64,000 nt of DNA, taken from contig BTRK01000002.1 in the NCBI GenBank assembly GCA_036245805.1, positions 6,506,689 to 6,570,688 on the forward strand, written 5' to 3'. The translations under genes and the position numbers were made by a program. Below are positions 22,315 through 35,029 of the stretch, piece by piece; position 1 is the first letter of the stretch, and each line of letters opens with the position of its first letter. The notes beneath the pieces are model-generated. The model saw only the letters and a program-made list of their open reading frames with translations. It made no database searches and was not told the DNA's origin. Source of the stretch: Pristionchus mayeri. Lineage: Eukaryota > Nematoda > Chromadorea > Rhabditida > Neodiplogasteridae.

Positions 22315-22903
22315 GATCAATCGCTTTCCCATTTTCCGTGTTTTTTAATGAATATTATATGTTTTTCATTTGACTAAGTGCTCATTAATCATAGTTCACA
22401 TAGCCCTAATGGCATACGATACATATTTGAAACATTATGGCGGCCCATACTTTATGTATTATACGAACATGATGCAAAATACGAAAGCAGTGTAGATCTA
22501 TCCTAGCGATCCGTTGTTTGTCACATTGACTCACTTCGATATCACGATCTTTTAACGTGATATGCACGCGAATTTTTACATATTATGGTATAATATCCTG
22601 CTCAAACATACGTTGACTTTCAAGCTAATTGTTGTTTTTCATTCCGACACGCTTTCATATCTCGAACGTTGTAATTAGTATTAACGGGTCTGCCTCGTTC
22701 TCATATCGCTCAGACAAGATATATAAAGGAATTCATGATCTCTCCAAGATGTTATCCAATGAGCTTCTAACGTAATGCGTAATCAACGGAAAATTTCGAA
22801 AAATGCCGCTTATAAAATTAGCAGTGGGCGCGAATTCCCGAACGTCTTACGAAAATATATAAGCTCAATATACAGCCCGATTCAAGATGTACGATATGCA
22901 TGT
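22315..22903. other. intergenic, nothing recognised
   Basis: AT-rich sequence after the NHR copy 1 stop. No exon, hairpin or repeat that I can support. Confidence 0.4.
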
Positions 22904-23801
22904 ATTAGGTTGGTGCATAAGTTTCTTTCCTTCTTATTTTTCAAATTTCTGTTGACGTGTGTAGACTCTCATGATTTTCTGAATACCTTGTGTTATGGCC
23001 ATGATGGTAGATTACTACCATACATTTGATTTGGATCTACGCTTCATCGTGATAAGTTGGTAAATTTCAGAAAAGAAACATCGGAAAACGGCTATTTTTA
23101 GCATTTTGGGTTGTATTCTGCTTAGCGAATACTTGTAGGATTCTGATTCTGCCCAACTAAGAAACACTTGGAGAGGAGGTGATTGTTCTGCTAAGCACGA
23201 AAAATCCGGATTATAACGTGTTTCGGAGACAGGGAACACCAAAAAGTGATGATTTCACCGGATAGATCTGAACATGATGATTTCGAAAACTGGAGTTCTT
23301 GAACCGGAAGACCTATATTTTCCTAAATGTGCTAGCATAATTATAGGGCAAAGTACTTCACAACCCACCGCAATTGACCACTCTTCAACGTTGCGTAAGA
23401 AAATGGCGCTCAGTAATTATAGATCAATGATTTTCAAAGATTGTAGATATTTAATTGGGCCAATATCTCTGGTAGGTTTCTCATGGCAGATTTGGTGGGC
23501 TATGTCGTATGACATACCCAGTCATAGTACTTTACAAAGATGTGCTAATTGTAGCCTCTGCGCTATTCCCCTTGGAGCCTAGAACAATTGAAAAGTCGGA
23601 TTGATCGACCAGGTCCTACTAATTCCGAACCAAATTGTTCTATTCTAATTGATATTATCAACATATTATAGTATTCGATATCGAGTGTATACATGTTTGT
23701 ATCAACAGCAAAAACAATTATTTGATTGGTTCATTGCGACGGTCTGGGGAGGTCAGAATGTTCGACCATGAAAAAAGAAAGAAACTTTTGCACCAACCTA
23801 A
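22904..23801. mobile_element. 0.9 kb non-autonomous mariner-like element, copy 1
   Basis: 898 bp between TA dinucleotides with TIRs TTAGGTTGGTGCATAAGTTT and TTAGGTTGGTGCAAAAGTTT. The interior matches, in reverse orientation, the element at 57963-58889. The frame at 23274-23582 is not kept in the other copy, so I do not call it a gene. Confidence 0.85.
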
Positions 23802-24119
23802 TAATTATTGTCAATTGTAGCCATCATGTACTCCGTTCTGTCCAGCTTGTTGATGAGCATTGAGAGCTCTTCGTTTCAAAATTGAAAGTTGACCTGTCAT
23901 TTCAACTGGATATTCAGATTGATCGCATCACGTTGGACAAGATAATTCTCAATATTTTTTAATCAAAATTCTTGAGATATGTCTTGAGGATAATGCATTG
24001 TTTGCTCAAGTTCATTTATTATCACATCTTCCAATAGTAATATGAGAAATTGGGCTTATTCAAAATTTACAAGCACTTAACTAGCACCGTAATTGAGTGA
24101 AGACACCTATGATACTCTA

Positions 24120-25351
24120 CAGGGTGCGGAGAAAGTACTTTGACATGGATTTAACCATGTATCTTCCTTCAATGGCATCGTTTTTTTTGAAACAGTTGAG
24201 ATTATTTATCAGAGACAGTAGGAAGATAACAACATGATATTACTAGATTTGACCTCCATTGGCCTTCACGGCATCCTTGAGACGAGAAGGGACTGACTCG
24301 ATGACGGATCGCAGGTAGTGAATATCGATTTTCACCCATGCGTTCTTTAGGGACTTCTTGAGACTCTCCAGATTCTGGTTTCGAGTGGAGCAAGCATCCG
24401 TCTCCAGAACCGACCACACAATAATGTCGAGGGGATTCAAATCGGGGCTGTTGGAGGGCCATTCATTCGATGGAATGAAATCCGGAAGATGGCTCGCACA
24501 CCAGTTCTGGGTGATTTTTGCGGAATGGGCGAGTGCAGAATCTTGCTGGAAGGTCTATTGGCGCCCTTTGAAGTGGAAACGTGACCAGAGAAGAAGAGTT
24601 TTCTCCATGATCTGCTTGATGTAGTAGTGCTTATCGACCTTCACACCGGTCTTGACGAAAATAAGTGGAGTCTTACCGGTGGCACACACTCCTGCCCAAA
24701 CCATCACTGACTGTGGGTGGGAAACTCGAGAGACGGTTTTGCCCTAGCGTTGGCTTGCTGGGCAGACTGGGTAATCACTCTCGTGATCTGACTGTTGAAA
24801 GCCTGCTCCACCGTGTCATCCGAGTATAGAGTCGTGAGATGTTCGCCATGTGCGATCCTCCCTAGGAGCTTCTTGCATCCCTTGAGCCTCTTCTCCTTGT
24901 GAATGCCAGTCAGACCATGGCCCTTACGCATCTTGTAAGGGTGGGACGTGAGACCAGAGTGAACTACCTTGCGCACCGAATGCTCGTCGATTCCGAGATC
25001 ACGGTCCATCTTTCTCATAGATCGGATGGGATCACGTGCAACTCGCATCTGTAGGATTTTCTTGTTCTTCCGAGTGACAGCAGTGTGAGGTCTGCCCACT
25101 CTAGTACGGTCCTTAGTCGTGCCCAGCACTTTGAAGCGGCAGATGGTATTGTGAACGGTCTGACGGGAAACTCGGAGATTCTTCGAAATTCCAGCTGGGG
25201 ACTCGCCGAGGGTCCAAAGGTCAATAATGGATTTCCGGTACTGGTGGGGTCGAGTCATTACTATGGTATACTAAAACGTGCATTAACAGGTTGATAGGAC
25301 TGATGAAATATTCGAGTTCAAACTTTGTCAAAGTACTTTCTCCGCACCCTG
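24120..25351 (-). mobile_element. Tc1/mariner-superfamily element, DD37D (maT-like), inactive
   Basis: 1232 bp between TA dinucleotides; TIR CAGGGTGCGGAGAAAGTACT and more at both ends. It carries a broken transposase on the minus strand. Confidence 0.85.
24243..25258 (-). pseudogene. DD37D transposase remnant
   Basis: Starts at 25258 (MTRPHQYRKSIIDLWTLGES). Paired helix-turn-helix (GISKNLRVSRQTVHNTICRF and RKMDRDLGIDEHSVRKVVH), then YSDDTVEQAFNSQ carrying the first acidic residue. The frame then shifts (near 24790-24720) and a TAG interrupts before TFQQDSALAHSAKITQNW. The third Asp is in SNSPDLNPLDI. Thirty-seven residues separate the last two, as in maT-type elements. Ends KANGGQI near 24243. 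Confidence 0.8.
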
Positions 25352-26319
25352 TATTTAGAGTCTACTCGAGATATCATATCATCCGAAGCAAAATAAGCTG
25401 TATTAGTCACGAGAGAGAGTATGCTCCTCGTGGAAAGTGATCCCATAGCGGTCATTTTTCCCACGAAGCCATCCGTATGGCAAATGCAAATCGAGAGAAA
25501 GGCATAAGCATGCAACGAAGTTGATCTGCAAGCTTCGATCAACTAGAGGGAGCGATATCAACACGGTTCGTACGTTTACAGAAGACTACAACGGTGCATT
25601 GATAAGACTACACTGCAGTTGGGCTATTCGGTTCTTGGCTAGCATTCATGCGACAAAGAAATAATACATATAATGTGAACCGTTCGCTCCTAATTGATCT
25701 ATCAATAAACAAGTCGGATGAGCGAAATGAGGACAATATGATATGGAACAGATCGACACGAAACAATTTAATGTTAATCCGAAGCAAGTGTTGAGTAGAG
25801 GTAGTGGGGACGGAGAATCGGATAGGTGTGAATAGTTGGACTACTTTTTCAACTGTCTGGAGATAGAAACGTCTGTTCAAGTGAAGACGCAAGCCAAATT
25901 ACGAGAAAAAAGTGCTTGAAATTTCAAGTGACAAATTATTTCACCTTCTAATGTCTTACTATATTTCCAGTTCGAAATGTGCTTGGGTAATTTATGCAAA
26001 ATCGGAATTTAATCGTCTCTGATGCAAAAAATATGTTCTCAGTGACATATCTAATCATATCTACGTGCCGATTCCAATTTCCCGTTTGTACCCTCCCTCT
26101 GTGTTTCCTCATACGTGCAGATTGTGATATTTCGGTGACATTGGCAGACACGAGTGGTCACATATTGATCTCTCCCTCCTATCTTATCGTAGAGAGGGCA
26201 CTCATTGGTTTTGGTGTTAGTCACTCTGATCGGTCGATTGAACTTACTCCTCCTGCATTATTTTCTTTTCATATTCAAGTGTCTATATATTGATCGATTA
26301 AGTGCCAGCGCAATATCTA
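25352..26319. promoter_or_regulatory. upstream region of NHR copy 2
   Basis: No exon supported; the 94-codon minus-strand frame at 25608-25892 is unrecognised. At 26054-26140 lies the block ATCTACGTGCCGATTCC, CCCTCCCTCTGTGTTTCCTC, shared with 11088-11173 and 44687-44783. With the foldback element at 26320-27657 removed, the block is about 470-560 bases upstream of the NHR copy 2 start, similar to copy 3 (about 580-680). Confidence 0.45.
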
Positions 26320-27657
26320 CAGTCGCGCCAGAAAGTGAGTAGACGATTTTTCTTTTGATATAACTTTTGTTGTAGGTGATTTCGCAATTTGGATGTTGTG
26401 GTACTATATACCAAATCCATCGAGGAATACGATGCGTGCATTGCGTCTTCAAATGCATCATCGCTGATTGCGTAGTGATGACGCAATCAAAGTGTACTTT
26501 TTCAAAACGGCATTATTCTTACATAGATTTTTTCCTACTCGCCAAACATTCTGAGGTTGGAGATATGGCTGAGGACTACCCAGAAAACAATTTTGATGTT
26601 GCTGCGCGACCGCACATTTGCTGCAGCCTTGCTGCAAAAACAGGGTCGCAAATTCAGAACTCGGCTTCTAGATGAGCTAGACACTCGTCCAAAGCATCAA
26701 AATGATCGTCATCATGAGTGCACATGATCCTGAGAATGAGAACGTTATATCTCGAAATTTGCCCTCAGGGCATGAAAAAATCACTTTTTTGCATGACCAT
26801 TATTTGGACATTCATAACTTTACGGAAAATTTATTTAAAAATCTGATTTTTGCTTAGGCATGTTCACGATGTATTAAAGATATGATTCCCAACTTTTTCG
26901 AGCGATTGGATTCCTTTCTTGTCCGCGGCGTTCGTTTTTCTGAGGAATACTAGGGCCGGGAAACACATTGTTTATGCCTGTACTCTCTCGCTCATAGGGG
27001 TAAACATTGTGTTTCTCGACACCAGTATACCTCAGAAAAACGAACGCCGCGGGCAGGAAAGGTATCCAATCGCTCTGAAAAAGTTGGGAATCATATCTTT
27101 AATACATCATGAACATGCTAAGCAAAAATCAGATTGTTACTTAAATTTTCCACAAAGTTATGAATGTCCAAAAAATGGTCATGCAAAAAAGTGATTTTTT
27201 CATGCCCTGAGGGCAAATTTCGAGATATAGCTTTTTCATTCTCAGGATCATGTGCACTCATGATGGCGATCATTTTGATGCTTTGGAACGAGTGCCTAGC
27301 TCATCTAGAAGCCGAGTTCTGAATTGGCGACCCTGTTTTTGCAGCAAGGCTGCAGCAAATGTGCGGTCGCGCAGCAACTTCAAAAAAAATTTCTGGGTAG
27401 TCCTCAGCCATATCTCCAACCTCAGAAAGTTTGGCGAGTAGGAAAAAATCTATGCAAGAATAATGCCGTTTTGAAAAAGTACACTTTGATTGCGTCATCA
27501 CTACGCAATCAGCGATGATGCATTTGATGACGCAATGCACGCATCGTATTCCTCGATGGATTTGGTATATAGTACCGCAGCATCCAAATTGCGAAATCAG
27601 CTACAACAAAAGTTATATAAAAAATAAAAATCGTCTACTCACTTTCTGGCGCGACTG
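26320..27657. mobile_element. 1.34 kb palindromic (foldback) element, TA-flanked
   Basis: Two arms of about 650 bases, nearly perfect reverse complements, meet near 26985. Ends CAGTCGCGCCAGAAAGTGAG; TA on both sides suggests Tc1/mariner-type integration. Arm words include GCGTAGTGATGACGCAATCA and TTTGCTGCAGCCTTGCTGCA. No transposase. Frames at 26376, 26919, 27301 and others are mirror images of arm sequence and not genes. Related elements: 49018-49873 and a single-arm relic near 33110-33450. Confidence 0.9.
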
Positions 27658-27945
27658 TATGTGAACCCGATTCCAATTGATATATTTTTTGAGTGCTTCC
27701 TCCCTAATTTTTACAGGGTTGATCTCGATTTTCTCTATCAGCCCTCTCTCTCTCTCTGTGCTTTAATTAATAGTCGAGAAGTTGCTTATTTTGAAATCAT
27801 TATCCAATGAGCGTCCTACTGGTCAGGTCAATCGCGGGTAGGGGGACATAAGGACTGAAAAACACAATTTTCTTGTACATTTTTGCATTTTTTTTCATCC
27901 ATTCATTTATCAGGCATTTGTCCTTTCACTGAATAGTTCCAGCAA

Positions 27946-30900
27946 ATGCAATCAAACGGAGCCTCTGCGAAGAAATTCAAAAATGTTAAGAAATTAGACG
28001 GATTCGAGTGCAGTGTTTGTGGAGACAAAGTGAGATTTACTTGACACTTCTTTATAACTGCAATCGTTTACCTATGTACTTCGCATTGTTCTTATCATCA
28101 TTTCCTTCCTTTCAGCCCACTGGCTATCACTACGATGTCCTTTCATGCAACGGTTGCAAGACCTTCTTCAGGTACCCATTATATTTTAATCATGGTCAAT
28201 CAATCAATCAATTTATCATGTCAGGCAATAGGTGCTCAGATGAGGAAGTTTTAATCATGTTATTTGGCAATAATTGACTATGTTAGGAATACGTAGTACT
28301 ATCAGATATGATGGCGTTGGTAGGCAACAAAGGAATGAGATCATTGACTGATGAGGGCACACTCAAAAATTGTTCAACAGTTGCTCAACAATGTCTTTCC
28401 AGAAGAACGATAATCTCAGGACGATCGTTCAATTGCTCAAAAGAAGGCCGATGCGTATTTGATAAAGGTGATTGATATCAGCTATTCGAATTTTTGGAAA
28501 TTATTCGTTTACTGGCTACCCGCTTCCTCGAATTTCCCATCTCATCCAAACTTCGAGGGGTTGATAATAATGGAAGTAGATCTATAAAGATGTGGGCTAG
28601 ATGAGAAAGAGGGGGGTGGGCACGAATCGAAAAAAATGCTGAATATGTCACATTTCTTTGGTTGCCTTCCCATAAGTTCGCATGAGCCTATATTAACCTG
28701 AACTACATATCAAGACACTCCAGCCCCCTGTGTATGTGAATAAATAATACGAATAAGAAGTAAAATACAAATAATTTAATATTTTCAGAATTCCGCTGTG
28801 CTTGTCGCTCCTGTCGCTTCCAGAAGTGCCTTGATTCGGGAATGAATGCAAACGGTATCGATCCTGTTACGAAATTAGCGGATCAAAATATGCGTCCGTT
28901 TGCCTAAGAATCGTGCAAGACCCGGCACAGTACTAAACTATTATTTCTCCGAAATTCTGTAATTTGGGGTTATTCGATGTGCTGAAAACGATGGGCACAT
29001 CCATTTTGTATTTTTACAGTAAAATTGGTGCAATACCATTTGTCTCTCTTCAGCTATCCAGTGGCCGGCATGCAATAAAGGCGCGTCAGTCTCTTCCCTA
29101 TCGGAGCTGGAATACGGCACAGATTTTGGCGACTCTCCTCCAATTGTATGAAATGATAAACATTTAGATTGCAAATATCCTTTCAGGCGCAGAGAATAAT
29201 TACACTACCCCGAACGATTGTGAATATTCCCGAACTGAATTATTGCGGCGAAATTGCCAACTTGGTAAGATGTGTAGCACGCTTGTGACGTTTACAATAT
29301 TGACGGAAAACATTATGTATTGATCGAGAATGATTACAAAAAAGAGAAATTTCAGTGATATTCTTTGATGATGAGTTGTAGTTTGTATGTATTAGTGTGT
29401 ATCTGGATTGTGCACAAATTTTACGGTTTCTTCATCCCGCATACTCGCTCGCTTGTAGGCAAAGAAAGTATACGGAATAAAGAGAACGTTAAATTTGTGC
29501 AGAACCCAGGTTTGTATGCTAATTATTGCTTTTCAGTTGGCGAAGGAGCATCGACTCTTATTGATTCGTACTAATTTACGTCTTTTCACATCGTGCAAGA
29601 TGGAAGAAATTCTAGAAATGCCGGCAATCATCGGATCAATTGATCCTGCAGTGCGACTGCGGGTAGGTAGTAGTTAGAGTTCGAGAAATGATACCTCTCT
29701 CTCTTCATTCTACACACTCTCTAGACCGGTCGATCGGGCAAAGAGTGTATAGAATGAAGAGAGCACGGTATCGTTTCTCGAACTCTAGTAGTAGTGTTGG
29801 CAATACGAGGCGACGTAGCGAGCCCGTTACGCCTCTCCCTACTCGGATTTGCGAAATAAGGGGAGGAGGAGGCGTAACGGCCTCGCTGTCTCGCTTCGTA
29901 TTGCCAACACTAGTAGGTAGATCCACTCTCCTTGAGAGGAAGACTGAGAGAGGATGATTGAAAGAGGGAGAGGCCTACGAGTGAAAAGAGATTTCTTAAT
30001 GGCAAATCGGCATAAGTTCCTACAATTAATAATTCAGTTGAATTTAAGGAGAGAAGTGACTACCGCTCTCAGCAGTACTCCTACAATTTAATCAGGTTTT
30101 GGATGGTCTCTGATCTCCATCTGGTCATTGAATACTGCAAGAGCTTCCCCATTTTCAATCAGCTCTCCCAGATGGACAAGGTAAGCAGCCTATTTGGAGA
30201 CCCCCATGGCAAGAGTTTCAATTTTAAGTTTGTTGGGTCACATTCGGATTTATCTCATGAGCTATGCGAAATAAACATAAATTACCTGAAAATTGAAACC
30301 CTACTCATGTCCTTCATGGGATATGCACTGTCTGATAGGCCTTGTGAGCAACTATGGTGACCAGAGTAACAGGGAGAATCGCCATCGAAATCATCGACTA
30401 AATGAGTTTTCTTGAGATGGTACTGCTATCCCATATGGGAGGACTCCAACTGATGCTCACTCAGTCCTACTACTCAGTCAAGGATGGGCATGGTCAGTGG
30501 AAGAAGGTTTGACAATGACCAAGATAGTCATCGCTCATGATTTGCTTTGCATGACCAAATGCTTTCCGAAATCTCCGAAATCGAATCACTAGAGTATGCG
30601 CTAAAGATGCCTAAATATAAAGCAATTTAAATTAATTCGCAGTTCATTGCACAATATCGTCCGGGATTATATTGGGGTATCCGGAAAGTTCGTATAATGC
30701 TTCGGGAAAAAAGTCAGTTCGCGATCAAATGCAGTGATTGCGCAATCTGTTTGTCAACAATGTATTGCATCATTCTGACGTTGATTAGTGAGAGGATTTA
30801 ATCAGTCTCCTAGTTGCTACATTGATTCTTGTGATGGACTCCCATCTCTACCTCCGAGCAGTTTTACTTCATTATTACCGTCTTGGCCGATCCGTGAAGG

Positions 30901-32900
30901 AGGCCCACTCTGCCCTGGCCCAGTCGGAAGGAGCTGACGCCCCCTCCATACCCTTCTGCTATAAGTGGTTCTCCCGCTTCAAGAAAGGGGAGTTTGGTCT
31001 CGATGATCAACCCCGCTCTGGACGCCCTCCCTCCCTCGATCAGCCTCTCGTTCTCCGCACACTGAAGCGCAAGCACATGGCCAGTGTGCGTGAGTTGAAG
31101 AAGGATACTGGTACTCCCAGATCAACGGTGTCCGATATCCTCCATCGATCTGGGATGAAGCCGAAACTCCCACAAGTGATTCCCCATGACCTCTCCCCCG
31201 AACAGCTGAAAAATCGTGTTCAAGTCTGTCGGGAATTACTCCATCGTAGAACCAATCTTCGATGGGTCAATTCCATCATCGCTACAGATGAGAAGTGGAT
31301 CACGTACGATAACCCTGTGAGGAGACTGCAATGGGTGGCTGCAGATGAGAAACCCACGCCGTCCCGAAGAAGGAAGAGCACGGAAAGAAGGAACTACTCT
31401 GCTTCTTCTTCTCAGTGCTCGGTCCCATCTACTGGGAGATCCTCGCCCCTGGCACCAGCATCAATGCCGACCTCTTCTCTGAACAACTGGAAGATGTCGC
31501 GATCAGAGTCCCTCCCAGACTCCTGAACCAGGGCAAAATTCTTCTTCTGATGGACAATGCTCGCCCACATCGAGCGAAGATGACCCAGAAGAAAATGGAC
31601 AAGCTGAAGATCGAGAGGATTCCCCATCCACCGTATTCCCCGGATCTCTCCCCATGCGACTACCTCTGCTTCCGCTCTCTCTGACTTCTGCAAAGGAAAT
31701 AAGTTCAAGAATCGAGATGAAGTTGTGAGGGCTTTCGTGAACTAGGCGGTCTCGAAGAAACCCGCATTCTGGAAGAGAGGAATCGAAACCCTGCCCAATC
31801 GCTGGAGGGAGGTAGTGAGAAAGAAGGGGGCAAACATTGGTCACTGAGAATTGTAAAGCATTGAATAAAAAATAAAAACAAAAAATTATACGAACTTTCC
31901 GGACACCCCAATAGATAACTGTCATGTTGCCTCTTCCCATATCTAATATCCCCCCCCCCCTATCAGGAACGAGCGTCTTCCCCGATGGAAGGGTCGCCAT
32001 ACAGGAGGCGGCTGACAACAATAGGTGAGAATATTCCAGACATTATCATGTGAATATTATTAAAATACAAGCTTTCCTAGTTCCATTTCGCATGAATGTA
32101 GTGTGCTGCCTCATTTTAACATCATTTCTGCAGCTACCGAGGCAGCTTATCCTTCCGCAGTATATGCGAAACTCCCTGGGTGGTACAATTCTTCTCCAAA
32201 CCCGTCGAACTACTCCGGGACCTCAAACTAAGCGATGCCTCTTACGCTCTGTTGAGGGCTGTCGCGCTCTTCTCCCCTGGTCAGTCGATAATATAACCAA
32301 TCCAATCGATCGGGTCAGAACTCTGACGTCATTCCGCCTTTGAAATCAAACGCGGTATGACGTCATCGTAATCATTAGACCTAGTGCCATCGTGGTCTAA
32401 TGATTTTGTTTGCGAAAAACGTTGCTGAATCATTCATGTTGACTCGTAGAGCATGTTTATAATGGACATATACTCGGAAAAAATAATTTGAGTTGACGAC
32501 GATCTTTCCCCCTTGGGACGCAGACTAATCTCCGCAGAGAGAGAACGACTGATTGATTTACTTACGAGGAGACTCTTCAAAGAGGTGAAATTCACGGCAT
32601 TATCGTTTCATTTTCGGCTATGTTTCATGTGTGCTGTATGTATGAAGAACCAGAACTATCTATTCTATCAATTGAACTATCTATCATCTATGATCTCTCC
32701 AGCATGGTTCGGCAGCGCCGATGCAGATTGTGGGGATTCAGTCTATGGTCCAGGCGATGATCCTACTCGATGAAAAGAGAAGAGCGCAGTTCGTGTACTT
32801 CAGCACCTTCATGAAGGATATGGATTTGGCCCCCCTCGGAAAAGCAGTTTTCCTGCGGGAGAGGAGGTCCACCTGGATCATACCGAGCCCCGTCTCCTAG
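27946..32900 (+). CDS. supplementary nuclear hormone receptor, copy 2 (complete)
   Basis: About 420 codons. Exons: 27946-28029, 28116-28171, 28403-28467, 28789-28854, 29054-29145, 29193-29264 (or from 29187), 29537-29662, 30049-30180, 30417-30492, 31967-32024, 32134-32279, 32493-32584, 32703-32900 (TAG). DNA-binding domain complete: FECSVCGDK, PTGYHYDVLSCNGCKTFFRR (P-box CNGCKT, typical of supplementary NHRs), FNCSKEGRCVFD, CACRSCRFQKCLDSGMN. Ligand domain: FWMVSDLHLVIEYCKSFP, MVLLSHMGGLQLMLTQSYYS, SVFPDGRVAIQ, PWVVQFFSKPVELLRDLKLS, ALLRAVALFSP, ISAERERLIDLLTRRLFKE. The region split by introns in copies 1 and 3 is one exon here (30049-30180). Introns hold two hairpin MITEs, a second inverted repeat, and a mariner (30672-31911). 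Some acceptors are unusual (TTGAG, TTAAG). The C-terminus is shorter than in copy 1. Confidence 0.88.
29395..29512. mobile_element. hairpin MITE, second family, in NHR copy 2
   Basis: Ends TGGATTGTGCACAAATTTTA and AAATTTGTGCAGAACCCAG, same family as 7180-7312. Arms (ACGGTTTCTTCATCCCGCAT) have diverged. GTTTGTATG occurs on both sides and may be the target duplication. It ends about 20 bases before the acceptor of exon 29537. Confidence 0.65.
29672..29790. mobile_element. hairpin MITE (TAGAGTTCG family) in NHR copy 2
   Basis: TTAGAGTTCGAGAAATGATA with its complement TATCGTTTCTCGAACTCTA; inner arms CTCTTCATTCTACACACTC. It lies about ten bases after the donor at 29662, the same intron as in NHR copies 1 and 3. 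Confidence 0.85.
29791..29915. repeat. second inverted repeat, TAGTGTTGGCAATACGA ends
   Basis: Immediately follows the MITE. TAGTGTTGGCAATACGAGGC on the left and GCTTCGTATTGCCAACACTA on the right, with inner arms CGTAGCGAGCCCGTTACGCC. A different small hairpin element inserted beside the first. Confidence 0.75.
30672..31911 (+). mobile_element. mariner family 1, copy 2 (dead) in NHR copy 2 intron
   Basis: 1240 bp, same TIRs and TA flanks as 13847-15087. The transposase (from 30834) is open to ADEKPTPS, then shifts frame near 31360. A two-base loss at ~31680 creates a stop after FRSL, and a Trp codon is TAG near 31746. It lies between NHR exons 30492 and 31967. Confidence 0.95.
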
Positions 32901-33719
32901 GTATCCCTCCCAATCAGACCAGATGGATGATGACAGTTGCTTAGGCTTTCCCGTTTTCGAATTCATAACAGGGTACATTATTTAAAGGACACTTTGATTT
33001 TGAAGATAAATGTTGTTTTTCATTTATATATGCCTTCAGATGACAAAATATGCAATGAGGTATGTTGGGAATAAAGTCTCGCCAGGAAAGTATTGGGTGG
33101 CTTATTCTCTTTATTCTTTTTGAACAACTCCACTTATTGAGCTAACACTTGGACTAGAAATAGCAAATATAATGGAGAACAATAGTGCGCCATTGTGAAC
33201 TTATGTCAATTTTTCACTATTACATAGTGATGACGTAAGCGCACACCACTTTTTAAAAATATTACTTTTCCTACAATTCAAATTTCTTGATTGTTGAGGC
33301 TTGGACTAGTAAACAGTTTTCAATTTGATGCGACCTCGCACCTCTTTGCTGCAGCTGCTGCAAGTTTGAGAAAACAAATAACTCAGCTTTTAGGGAAATT
33401 ATCTAGAGACTCGCCCGCAGCAGAAAAGGTCGATATCATGACCCTAGACGATCCTGAATGGTTAGTATTGATCGGTGACCATTTGCCCATAGAAAAAGAT
33501 TTGTTTTCGAATGATCGAACTTTGGGCGCTTACCATTTCATTTTAATGTTAAAACATAATGTGTTTCTTGGGTAGGAAGTTGCAATACCCTTCAAATAAT
33601 AGGAATGCGTGCATATCTTCAATGTAAAAGTAAAATACAATACATGTATCGATCATCCTATTATACAAAAAAATAATCAATTTGTAATAAATCCAGACCA
33701 CAGGGAGAATAAGAAATGT
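32901..33719. other. intergenic with a decayed foldback arm
   Basis: From about 33110 to 33450, words such as TAGTGATGACGTAAGCGCAC, TGCGACCTCGCACCTCTTTG and CTGCAGCTGCTGCAAG match one arm of the 26320 palindrome with many changes. The 94-codon frame at 33291-33575 runs through it and I do not call it a gene. Confidence 0.5.
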
Positions 33720-33721
33720 AT

Positions 33722-34979
33722 TAGGTTGAGTCATAAGTTTTTTCCAATTTTGGAGGTGCAATTCAAAGTCACCTAAAATGCGCTCTTAAAGTCATATCAG
33801 TACATATCCGTAGGATAATGTAGGGGTATAGTTCACATTTATAATCATATGTTCGAATTGTGCCGTGCTTTTAAATCATTGAAGTAATCGATCGTTAACC
33901 ACGATCGAATTTTTTAAGAAAATTTTGAAAGAGTTGGGCTAGCTGTTTCTTTGCAGGGAAAATAGGCTGGACATCTTCACATACATTATTGAGAAGCCCC
34001 TTGAATGCTCTTTCAAAAAAGTGGTTGAAAGCGGTGTTAGCTTACTCAATCCCAGGATTAGAGAATTGCAAATGAGCCATGTAGAATAGAAATCACACTT
34101 GAGTTGGCAACTTTCTTACCTTTTATGTTATAGTGACTGGTTTTTGTATAGGAGCGCTTTAATCTTACTTTATGGGGTAACTTTACCATTCGTGAAATTT
34201 GGGACCTCGCGTCATCCCCTTTTCAAAAATGATATTTATTTAAAAATCCGGATATTGACCTCACCGATCAAAATTTTGACTTTTAGTGGTTATTTTTGGA
34301 GTACCATTTCTGAATTCGCAGGAATCCCATGACTATGCGAAGCTAATGAGGGATAGTATGAGGATAACTGATGCTGAAAAACACTCAAATGTGGGACCTT
34401 CATCTATCATCTAATCAAGAAGCTTTGAAATACACTGATTTCGATGTGTAAATTTCATCATATAAGTGTTGATGACTGCAGCTTGTGATTGTAACGATGA
34501 CAGCCCACCATAAAGCAAATATAAGCCCCTCATGTAGGAAGCTTTACGATGAGATAGGTTTGATTTCGATAGGCCAGTGTGTGCGGATGCGCAGTAAACG
34601 AAACACATTTTGGTCATGGCGAACTGAACACGACTCTGAAATTTGCACCTTATTTGAACAGGTCTTCTGTGCCAAATCCGAATCACATGTATTATATACG
34701 TTCATCACTCTTCACGATAGTGTTTATTATTTTGCCCAATCACGATTCATTGGAAAGATCTAATCTGAGAAAGTCGCAGCTACATTCGTAGCTGCGGATA
34801 TTTTGACTTCAAACTATGACCACTAGGCCCTCTCAAGAGGCTTGGACTAAAGTGCGCTAAAGAGAGCATCCATGCACTAATAATATGTAAATATCAAAAT
34901 GATAATCAATTAGAACCAAGACCAGAATATGCAAAATATTTAAAAGTAAAAATTGGAAAAAAACTTATGACAACCTGAT
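33722..34979. mobile_element. 1.26 kb mariner-sized element without a readable transposase
   Basis: Ends TTAGGTTGAGTCATAAGTTT and TCAGGTTGTCATAAGTTTTT, typical mariner TIRs and length. No DD34D motif found in any frame, so it is very old or non-autonomous. It stops about 50 bases from the last exon of F-box gene K. Confidence 0.65.
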
Positions 34980-35029
34980 AGGTATAACTTATGTTTTCCC
35001 AGAAAAAAAACTCAATTATTCTCTGAACT

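Noticed and set aside
23274..23582. 102-codon frame as a gene in the 0.9 kb element
   Set aside because: The homologous frame in the copy at 57963-58889 is broken, and no transposase motif is present.
26376..27540. Two similar ~80-100-codon frames (both containing DNA for ARPHICCSLAAKTGS)
   Set aside because: Same cause: mirror-image arms of the foldback element at 26320-27657.
30400..30416. In-frame TAA just before the SYYS exon in all three NHR copies, taken as a shared nonsense mutation
   Set aside because: All three have a TTGAG acceptor just downstream; starting the exon there removes the stop and gives an alignment that fits NHR ligand domains.
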